Of a stretch of DNA of 13,371 bases, positions 1-4,803 are shown piece by piece. Numbering within the stretch: position 1 is the first letter of the stretch; each line of letters opens with the position of its first letter. Under the pieces are notes generated by a model. That model did no database searches. It was given only the letters and a program-made list of their open reading frames with translations, and was not told the origin of the DNA. The DNA comes from Halobacteriales archaeon (lineage in GTDB: Archaea > Thermoplasmatota > SW-10-69-26 > JACQPN01 > JAIVGT01). The DNA is taken from positions 1 through 13,371 of the forward strand of contig JAIVGT010000034.1 of the NCBI GenBank assembly GCA_020201485.1, in the 5' to 3' direction. Position numbers and translations under genes: made by a program.

Positions 1-252
1 GTCCTTGCCCGTCTTCTCCGTCCGGTAGAACGCGAACTCCTGGACGTAGTGCAGCATCTTGTGCAGCGGCTCGTTGACCGTGCTGAGGTAGAGAACGCGC
101 TGGTCGGGGCCGGCGACCTGGTGCGCGATCTGCTGCACGAGGGTCGTCTTGCCCGTGCCGGGCTGGCCGGCGATGATGTTGATGCTCGCGACCGGGAAGC
201 CCCCGTTGAGCACGCGGTCGAGGTCCGGGATGCGCGTGGCGAGGCGGTTCAT
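1..252 (-). CDS. KaiC/RadA-like RecA-fold ATPase, 3' end cut by window edge
   Basis: This is the N-terminal 84 residues of a RecA-superfamily ATPase of the KaiC/RAD55/RadA type; the rest lies beyond base 1. The start ATG is at 252-250. The protein opens MNRLATRIPDLDRVLNGGFP, the usual lead-in of archaeal KaiC-like proteins (I-P-x-L-D-x-x-L-x-G-G). A Walker A loop GQPGTGKTT follows at residues 29-37, and a strand VLYLST at about 53-58 fits the position after the P-loop helix. The ATG overlaps the stop of the receiver-domain gene as ATGA (252-249), so the two are translationally coupled. Such ATPases often pair with signalling proteins in archaea and may act on DNA, motility or a clock-like output. 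The Walker B motif and any second ATPase domain are not visible, so single versus double KaiC cannot be decided. Family assignment is firm; cellular role is unknown. Confidence 0.88.
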   Translation of the reverse strand, partial: MNRLATRIPDLDRVLNGGFPVASINIIAGQPGTGKTTLVQQIAHQVAGPDQRVLYLSTVNEPLHKMLHYVQEFAFYRTEKTGKD

Positions 253-704
253 GGGGTCAAGCTCCTGCTGCGGCGGCCGCTGGCGCTGCGGCTGCCCTGG
301 CCGCGGCCGTTGCCATGGTCCTTCATGGCGTCGGCGATCTCCCGCAGGAGGCGCTCGCGCATGAGCGGCTTGAGGACGAAGCGGTCTGCGCCCGCCTGCA
401 GCGCGCGCTCCTCGGCGCGCAGGACGCTGAACACGATGATGGTCGCGCGCTCCAGCTCCGGCACGCGCCGCATCTCGCTCACGAGCTCGAGGCCGTCGCG
501 GTCGGGGAGGAGGATCTCGCAGATGACGACCTGGGGGCGCAGCGAGGCGACGTAGGCCGCGGTGAACTTCTCCGGATCCGTGGGCGCGGTGACCGCGAAG
601 CCCTCGTGGGTGAGCAGCACTTCCTGGAAGTCGCGGAAGAACGGGTCGTTGTCCAGGACGACCGCGCGGGGGGTCTCCGCATCCGCGCCTCCAACCTGTC
701 CCAT
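249..704 (-). CDS. Receiver-domain (response-regulator-like) protein with Glu at the phosphorylation site
   Basis: A 151-residue single-domain receiver protein. Strand 1 with the acidic pocket reads AVVLDNDPFF (residues 14-23), the phospho-site strand reads VVICEILLPDRDG (59-71), the switch residue is Ser93 in IIVFS, and the conserved lysine is Lys112 in FVLKP. The normally invariant phospho-acceptor Asp before the x-x-x-P-x-x-D-G motif is Glu63 (GAG, bases 516-518), and the second acidic-pocket residue is Asn19. Phosphotransfer is therefore unlikely and Glu may mimic the phosphorylated state; that is inference from receiver biochemistry. A low-complexity Arg/Ser/Gly tail of about 25 residues follows the domain. 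I chose ATG 704 because a G5 run sits 6 nt upstream; ATG 710 would add two residues. The stop overlaps the ATPase start by ATGA, which suggests the two proteins work together. No output domain is present. Confidence 0.88.
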   Translation of the reverse strand: MGQVGGADAETPRAVVLDNDPFFRDFQEVLLTHEGFAVTAPTDPEKFTAAYVASLRPQVVICEILLPDRDGLELVSEMRRVPELERATIIVFSVLRAEERALQAGADRFVLKPLMRERLLREIADAMKDHGNGRGQGSRSASGRRSRSLTP

Positions 705-940
705 GCACATCCCCCGCGAAAGGTCGAAACGCGCCGTCCGGCGAACGGCGCGGTCTCGGCTCCCGTGCGGGCAAGGCGTGGCCGGCGGAAGTACTTGCTG
801 CGGAGGCGGAGCCCACCGCGGCCCGGCCCCGCGACGATGCAACGACGCCGCCCCGGCGGCTCCGGCTGCGACGCGACCGCGCTCCGGACCCTGCGGAAGG
901 TAGCGAAGCCCTCAAGTAGCCCGCGCCGCGGTGCGGGAAC
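705..940. other. Divergent intergenic region
   Basis: This 236-base region separates the receiver-ATPase operon (minus) from the small cysteine-rich gene (plus). Open frames cross it on both strands, but their translations are low-complexity Arg/Pro/Ala stretches typical of GC-rich noncoding DNA. The only likely element seen is the TATA-like box at 911-919 for the plus-strand gene. No clear TATA box was found at the expected distance from the receiver gene start; a GTTTCGACC stretch at 722-730 is the best, weak candidate. Confidence 0.5.
911..919 (+). promoter_or_regulatory. Putative TATA-like element of the small cysteine-rich gene
   Basis: CTCAAGTAG is centred about 26 bp upstream of the GTG at 941. 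This is the distance expected if transcription starts at or next to the start codon, giving a leaderless archaeal mRNA. The match to a TATA consensus is weak, but spacing agrees with boxes upstream of the genes at 1151 and 2715. Confidence 0.4.
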
Positions 941-1096
941 GTGACCCTCCACTGCCCCCGCTGCCCCCTCTGGTACGGGGCGGAGAACGACGAGTACGGC
1001 CCGTGCCAGGTGAAGCACGCCCGGGGCGACGCGCGCTTCGTGACCTTCGGCAACCACGCGTGCGACGAGGGCTTCGACGAGGCCTCGTGGAAATAG
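941..1096 (+). CDS. Small cysteine-rich, probably zinc-binding protein (51 aa)
   Basis: This short gene encodes a 51-residue protein opening (M)TLHCPRCPLWYGAENDEYG and continuing with GPCQVKH, RGDARFVTFGNH, ACDEGF and SWK before TAG. Four cysteines (residues 5, 8, 22 and 41) and several histidines (4, 26, 39) could form a metal site of the CxxC-x13-C-x18-C type. The residue pattern, with conserved-looking WYG, DEYGPC, KH, RGD and CDE blocks, resembles short uncharacterised archaeal proteins that I recall only by appearance; I cannot name a family. It reads as real because composition is non-repetitive, a GTG start sits 26 bp after a TATA-like box, and the frame ends cleanly. There is no signal peptide or membrane segment, so it should be cytosolic. 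It is probably monocistronic, since a separate TATA box precedes the next gene. Function is unknown. Confidence 0.72.
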   Translation: MTLHCPRCPLWYGAENDEYGPCQVKHARGDARFVTFGNHACDEGFDEASWK

Positions 1097-1116
1097 ACGG
1101 GACGCCACGGCGGAAC

Positions 1117-1128
1117 AAAGTATATGAC
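1117..1128 (+). promoter_or_regulatory. TATA box of the RHH-PIN-GNAT cassette
   Basis: AAAGTATATGAC contains the clearest TATA box on the plus strand. Its core (1120-1127) is centred 27-28 bp upstream of the ATG at 1151, so the antitoxin-like gene is probably leaderless. The in-frame ATG at 1124 lies inside the box and is therefore not a plausible start. Confidence 0.6.
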
Positions 1129-1150
1129 GCCGGCCGACGGCTTGTCATAC

Positions 1151-1414
1151 ATGCCCCGCCGCCGCGTCACACGCACCCCGGGCGCCGTCTTGAGCGTGCG
1201 GGTCGCCCCCTCCCACCGCCGGGCGTTGCGCGAGGTCATGCGGGCCGAAGGGCTGGCGAGCGAGTCGGAGGCGGCGCGGCACCTCATCGAGCGTGCCGCG
1301 GAGCGCCGCGAGGCGGAGCGTGTCGTGGCCCGCCTGCGCCGGCGGCGCGCGCTCGGCCCTCGCGTGGATGCCTCGGAGGCGCACGACCGCCCGCTCGCCG
1401 GCACGCGCCACTGA
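1151..1414 (+). CDS. Ribbon-helix-helix protein, probable antitoxin
   Basis: An 87-residue basic protein with a ribbon-helix-helix layout. A short strand AVLSVRVAPS (residues 12-21) would be the DNA-contacting ribbon, followed by helix RRALREVMRAEG (23-34) and a second helix starting SESEAARHLIERA (37-49). The S-x-S-E-A-x-R pattern at the second helix is typical of CopG/Arc-type antitoxins. The C-terminal half is an Arg-rich extension, which in such proteins usually wraps or blocks the toxin. The start is ATG 1151, placed 27-28 bp after a TATA box. The stop lies 2 nt before the PIN-domain gene, the classic order of antitoxin then toxin. It is expected to neutralise the PIN ribonuclease and repress its own promoter; both roles are inferred from family and position. 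Confidence 0.78.
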   Translation: MPRRRVTRTPGAVLSVRVAPSHRRALREVMRAEGLASESEAARHLIERAAERREAERVVARLRRRRALGPRVDASEAHDRPLAGTRH

Positions 1415-1416
1415 CC

Positions 1417-1824
1417 ATGCCGCGCCTCATGGTGGACGCGAGCGCGTGGATCGCCCTGTACCACGGACGGGACGCGCATCACGACGAGGCGCTCGACCTG
1501 TTCCCTGACCTGAGGGAAGCCCACCCCCTGTGGACGACCGAGCCCTTCGCCTTCGAAGCGCACAAGCGCCTGGCGCAGGATGCGCGCGCCGGCCGCCATG
1601 CGGCGCGCGACTTCGCCCGCGACCTCGCCGCCGGGAGCCTGGCCGCGCTCGTGCCCCCCGATGCCATGCCGCCGTTCGGCCGCGTGGCCGAGGCGTGGCG
1701 AGGCTTGCCCGCGCTGTCGCTCGAGGACGTGAGCGGCGCGTTGACGATGCGGGCGCTGGGCATGCGCGCCATCTGGGCCTGGGACGAGGACTTCCGTCGC
1801 CTCGGCTTCGAGGTGCTGCCGTGA
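1417..1824 (+). CDS. vapC: PIN-domain ribonuclease, VapC-type toxin
   Basis: A 135-residue PIN-domain protein. The four acidic residues of the metal site can be placed: Asp7 in VDASAWIAL, Glu47 in TTEPFAFEAHKRL, Asp104 in LSLEDVSGALTMRALG, and Asp123 in AIWAWDEDFRRLGF. The last segment is the usual C-terminal signature, in which the final Asp is followed by F-x-x-x-G-F. Length matches VapC toxins (about 130-140 residues). VapC enzymes are Mg-dependent endoribonucleases, often cutting tRNA or rRNA; the target here cannot be predicted. The ATG is 2 nt after the antitoxin stop, and the stop overlaps the next start as GTGA. All catalytic positions look intact, so the enzyme should be active when free of its partner. 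Confidence 0.87.
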   Translation: MPRLMVDASAWIALYHGRDAHHDEALDLFPDLREAHPLWTTEPFAFEAHKRLAQDARAGRHAARDFARDLAAGSLAALVPPDAMPPFGRVAEAWRGLPALSLEDVSGALTMRALGMRAIWAWDEDFRRLGFEVLP

Positions 1825-2663
1825 GGCCGCTCACGGAGGCGGACCTTCCCGCCGCGGCATCGCTGCTGGCGGGCGAGGGCTGGACCTTCACCCCCCGCGA
1901 GCTGCGCCGCGTCCTTGCCACGGGGCCGGGCCTGAGCCTGTGCTCGGGCGAGCCGCTGCACGGCCTGGTCATGGTCGCGCGGCACGGGAACCTGGCCTGG
2001 ATCGGCAACGTCGCGGTCGCGCCGAGCCATCGGGGCCGGGGCGGGGGCGAGCGGCTCGTCGCCGAGGCGCTGCGCCGCATCGATGCCGCCGCCATCGCCA
2101 CGACGAAGCTGTGCAGCGTGCCGAAGGCGGTCACGCTCTACGCGCGCCACGGCTTCGCGCGCGAGGGCACGGTGCGCACCTTCGCCCGCGTGCACGAGCG
2201 GCCCGCGTCGCGGCCCAAGGAGGCGGAGCTGATCCTCCCCGAGGACGTGCCGGCCATGGTCCGGCTCGACATGCAGGGATTCCGCGCCGACCGCACGGCG
2301 CTCTTCGCCCAGCTCGTGCGCGACTACCCGGACACGGGCGTGGCCGTGCGCGCGCAGGGCGAGCTGCGCGGCTTCGCCTTCCTCAAGCCGGGCGAGGAGG
2401 GCAGCGAGCTGGGGCCGGTCGTGCTCGCCGAGCCGGACGCGAAGCTCGCGGCGCTGCTCTTGGACGGCGCGCTGGGCTTCCGGCTCCAGGGCGCGGCCAT
2501 GGGCCTGGAATGCAGCGTCATGCCGGGCAACGCCTTCCTCGCGGGCCTGCTGGAGGAGCGCGGCTTCCAGGAACGCGCGCAGAGCACGCTCATGGCACGC
2601 GGCCAGCCCTTGCCGCAGGACGGGTCGCGCTGCGCCGCCCTCGCCGGGCTGGAGAAGGGGTGA
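1821..2663 (+). CDS. Two-domain GNAT acetyltransferase
   Basis: A 280-residue protein with two GNAT-type halves. The N-terminal half begins (M)RPLTEADLPA and contains the acetyl-CoA motif A in VAVAPSHRGRGGGERLV (residues 64-80), then CSVPKAVTLYARHGF (98-112), the usual motif-B region in which a Tyr precedes the H-G-F turn. The C-terminal half (about 137-262) resembles the degenerate second domain found in tandem GNATs (Acetyltransf_18-like): LPEDVPAMVRLDMQGFRADR, then a strand pair GVAVRAQGELRGFAFLKPG, and lacks a good pyrophosphate loop. The GTG start overlaps the PIN stop as GTGA (1821-1824), so translation is coupled to the toxin gene. Substrate is unknown: small molecule, protein N-terminus or aminoacyl-tRNA are all possible. 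Its position after an RHH-PIN pair is unusual and is discussed in the findings. Confidence 0.85.
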   Translation: MRPLTEADLPAAASLLAGEGWTFTPRELRRVLATGPGLSLCSGEPLHGLVMVARHGNLAWIGNVAVAPSHRGRGGGERLVAEALRRIDAAAIATTKLCSVPKAVTLYARHGFAREGTVRTFARVHERPASRPKEAELILPEDVPAMVRLDMQGFRADRTALFAQLVRDYPDTGVAVRAQGELRGFAFLKPGEEGSELGPVVLAEPDAKLAALLLDGALGFRLQGAAMGLECSVMPGNAFLAGLLEERGFQERAQSTLMARGQPLPQDGSRCAALAGLEKG

Positions 2664-2681
2664 CCTGCCACGCGCCGGCCA

Positions 2682-2695
2682 AGGCTTCATAGCCT
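2682..2695 (+). promoter_or_regulatory. Palindromic TATA-like element of cysS
   Basis: AGGCTTCATAGCCT consists of a perfect 5-bp inverted repeat (AGGCT/AGCCT) around TCAT. The AT-rich core is centred 26-27 bp before the GTG at 2715, matching a leaderless archaeal start. It makes cysS transcriptionally independent of the upstream acetyltransferase, whose stop is only 51 bp away. Confidence 0.5.
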
Positions 2696-2714
2696 GGGCC
2701 CGCGCTCGCCGCCC

Positions 2715-3893
2715 GTGCGCCTGCACAACACCTCCTCCGGCCAGGTCGAGCCCTTTGCCCCGGCGGACGGGAAGAAGGTGCGGATGTACGTGTGCGGGCC
2801 CACCGTGTACGCCCCGCCGCACCTCGGCCACGCCCGGAGCGCGGTCGTGTACGACACCCTGCGCCGCCGGTTCGCCGGGCGCGGCTGGCGCGTCCAGCAC
2901 GTGATGAACTTCACCGACATGGCGGAGGAGATCGCGCACAAGGCGCGCCAGGAGCGCGGCGGCATCCGGCAGACGGCGCGCCGCTACGCCCTGGAGTACC
3001 TCGCCGACATGCGCAAGCTCAACGTCCAGCGCCCGACGCACATCACCTGGGCGAGCAAGTTCATGTCCCCGATGCGCGAGGACATCGCCACGCTGCTCGC
3101 GTCCGGCCGCGCCTACACCGACGGCCCGAACGTGTTCTTCGACACGCACCAAGGCGCGCCCCTGGGCCTGGTCAGCCGCATCGGATTCCAGGACGCGACC
3201 GTGGGCGCGCCGCCCATCACCGCCCGGCGCGACCCGGCCGACTTCGTCATCTGGCGGGACAGCCACGACTGGGGCGAGTGCTGGGACGCGCCCTGGGGCG
3301 GAGGCCGGCCGGGCTGGCACAACCAGTGCACGGCCATGGCCCTGCGCACCGCCGGCCCGACGCTGGACCTGCACGGCGGGGGCATCGACCTCGCGTTCCC
3401 CCACCACGACAGCGAGGCCGCGGTCGCGCGGGCCCTGACGGGCAAGCCGCTCAGCCGGTTCTGGGTCCACCACGGCCACGTGACGGTGTGGAAGGAGAAG
3501 ATGAGCAAGAGCCGGGGCAACTTCGTGCTCGCGCGCGACGCGACGCGCCGGCACGGCCCGGGCGCGACGCGCCTGTTCCTGCTGAGCAAGCCGTACCGCG
3601 AGCCGCTCGACTACCACGCGGAGGAGATGGAGCCGTGGGAGCAGCTCGCGAAGGACCAGGCGCAGGCCCTGCGCGCGCTGGCGAAGCGCGCCGGCCGCGC
3701 ACGCGGCGACTCCTCGCACGATGCGTTCGCGGAGGCGTTCGACGCCGCGCTGGACGAGGACCTCGACACGCCCCGGGCCATCGCCCTGCTGCGCGGCGAG
3801 CTCGACGGACTGGGCAAGGGGCCCATCGCGCCGGCCGAGGCGGCGAGCGCGCTGAAGGGCTTGCAGTCCGCGGGGAAGCAGATCGGCCTGTGA
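2715..3893 (+). CDS. cysS: Cysteinyl-tRNA synthetase, short form
   Basis: A 392-residue class I tRNA synthetase that charges tRNA-Cys with cysteine. The catalytic core is complete: YVCGPTVY (residues 25-32) with zinc ligand Cys27, the HIGH-type motif HLGH (36-39), GWHNQCTAMA (200-209) with Cys205, HGGGIDLAFPHHDSE (220-234) supplying His230 and Glu234, and EKMSKSRGNF (261-270). The four zinc ligands match those of E. coli CysRS. Three signatures differ from most relatives: NFTDMAEEI replaces N-I-T-D-I-D-D-K-I, GWHNQC replaces GWHIEC, and the protein stops after a DALR-like segment (ALDEDLDTPRAIALL), lacking about 60-70 residues of the usual C-terminal anticodon-recognition region. The GTG at 2715 is supported by a TATA-like box at the leaderless distance. 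MshC-type cysteine ligases are unlikely because the GPTVY and KMSKS regions follow CysRS. It converges on the envelope operon with only 13 nt between stops. Confidence 0.93.
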   Translation: MRLHNTSSGQVEPFAPADGKKVRMYVCGPTVYAPPHLGHARSAVVYDTLRRRFAGRGWRVQHVMNFTDMAEEIAHKARQERGGIRQTARRYALEYLADMRKLNVQRPTHITWASKFMSPMREDIATLLASGRAYTDGPNVFFDTHQGAPLGLVSRIGFQDATVGAPPITARRDPADFVIWRDSHDWGECWDAPWGGGRPGWHNQCTAMALRTAGPTLDLHGGGIDLAFPHHDSEAAVARALTGKPLSRFWVHHGHVTVWKEKMSKSRGNFVLARDATRRHGPGATRLFLLSKPYREPLDYHAEEMEPWEQLAKDQAQALRALAKRAGRARGDSSHDAFAEAFDAALDEDLDTPRAIALLRGELDGLGKGPIAPAEAASALKGLQSAGKQIGL

Positions 3894-3906
3894 GCGCACA
3901 GCGTGG

Positions 3907-4392
3907 CTATTCCTTGGCTTCCGCGACCAGGTCCTCGACGCGCAGCACGAAGCCCTTGTCGACGGGGACCAGGCACTTCGCATAGACCGCGTTGTGGTGC
4001 TCGCTCTTCGGCGGCTTGCTGTACTCCAGCACGCGCTGGCCCTGCACCGTCTCGCCCGTCATGACGAGCTCGTCCGGGATGCGCGCCTGGCTCACCGGGG
4101 CCGCGCTCCACGCCGGGGCCACGGCCACGCCCTGCTGCCGGCGCAGGAACGCCTGCACGATGAGCACGAGGAGCAGGACCACGAACAGCGCCGCGCCGCT
4201 GCGCGCCCAGTCGTCCACCGTCCAGAACGGCTCGAGGAAGTTCAGGCGCAGCACGCGCGTCGCGAGCAGCCCGACCCAGACGAAGTAGAGCAGGGCGACG
4301 ACGAGGACCACGCCCGGCAGGCCGATGCGGAGGCGGCGCTCGCGGGGCTCGTCCGCCATCTCCAGGGCCAGGAGCGCCGGGAAGGGTCGCAT
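3907..4392 (-). CDS. Two-helix membrane protein with soluble C-terminal domain
   Basis: A 161-residue protein I do not recognise. A charged N-terminus (DEPRERRLR, residues 14-22) precedes a first membrane segment at about 26-44 (LPGVVLVVALLYFVWVGLLA) and a second at about 65-82 (SGAALFVVLLLVLIVQAFL). By the positive-inside rule the Arg-rich N-terminus and the RRQQ after helix 2 suggest both ends are cytoplasmic. The tail (about 84-161) is hydrophilic with one Cys and a predicted alpha/beta character (YSKPPKSEHHNAVYAKCLVP, then VDKGFVLRVEDLVAEAKE). ATG 4392 is preceded by GAGG at 5-nt spacing; an internal ATG at residue 12 is the alternative. The gene begins 6 nt after the stop of the zinc-ribbon membrane protein, so it is the last gene of the envelope operon. 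The shared two-helix layout suggests the two small membrane proteins may associate. Confidence 0.78.
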   Translation of the reverse strand: MRPFPALLALEMADEPRERRLRIGLPGVVLVVALLYFVWVGLLATRVLRLNFLEPFWTVDDWARSGAALFVVLLLVLIVQAFLRRQQGVAVAPAWSAAPVSQARIPDELVMTGETVQGQRVLEYSKPPKSEHHNAVYAKCLVPVDKGFVLRVEDLVAEAKE

Positions 4393-4398
4393 GCTGCC

Positions 4399-4803
4399 TC
4401 AGGCAACGTCGGCCTTGACCTTGATGGTGCCGCTCTTGCCGCAGCTCGGGCAGGCCGCGACCAGGGGCCGGGAGCCGTCATCGGTCACCGGGAAGACCGT
4501 GGCGCACTGCTTGCACTTGATGATGATCTTCGCCGGCTCCTCCAGGCTGGGCTCGGCGGCGGGGCCGACCTCGGCCGAGGCGGCCGCCGGCTCGCCTTCC
4601 TGGGCCTGCTGCGTGGCCCGGCGCGCCTGGAGCAGGAGCCAGACCTGCGCCACGAGGAGCACGGCGAGCACGACGAGGAGCAGCAGGCGCGTGCCGGCCT
4701 GGTCGCTGCCCGTCATGACGAACAGCGCGAGCAGGATGGCCAGGGCGGCGACGACGATGCTCCCGATGTTGACGCCCCGCACCTGGGGCGCGGTGAGCTC
4801 CAT
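4399..4803 (-). CDS. Two-helix membrane protein with C-terminal zinc ribbon
   Basis: A 134-residue protein. Two hydrophobic helices lie at about 13-31 (IGSIVVAALAILLALFVM) and 38-58 (TRLLLLVVLAVLLVAQVWLLL), followed by an Ala/Glu/Pro-rich linker (60-92) and a zinc ribbon with Cys97, Cys100, Cys118 and Cys121 (CKQCATVFPV, then ACPSCGKSGTIKV). Basic residues after helix 2 (ARRATQQ) place the ribbon in the cytoplasm. Such ribbons mediate protein or nucleic-acid contacts; no enzymatic residues are seen. The ATG (4803-4801) shares one base with the TGA of the surface protein (TGATG), so its translation is coupled to it. A role in anchoring, sensing or maturing the surface protein is inferred only from this coupling. 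Confidence 0.82.
   Translation of the reverse strand: MELTAPQVRGVNIGSIVVAALAILLALFVMTGSDQAGTRLLLLVVLAVLLVAQVWLLLQARRATQQAQEGEPAAASAEVGPAAEPSLEEPAKIIIKCKQCATVFPVTDDGSRPLVAACPSCGKSGTIKVKADVA

Noticed and set aside
1124..1150. An in-frame ATG at 1124 as start of the RHH protein
   Set aside because: It lies within the TATA box (AAAGTATATGAC); ATG 1151 sits at the leaderless distance.
1479..3983. A minus-strand open frame of 834 codons opposite the PIN, GNAT and cysS genes
   Set aside because: It runs antisense to three genes with clear catalytic motifs and encodes repetitive Arg/Ala/Gly text; lack of stops is expected at this GC content.
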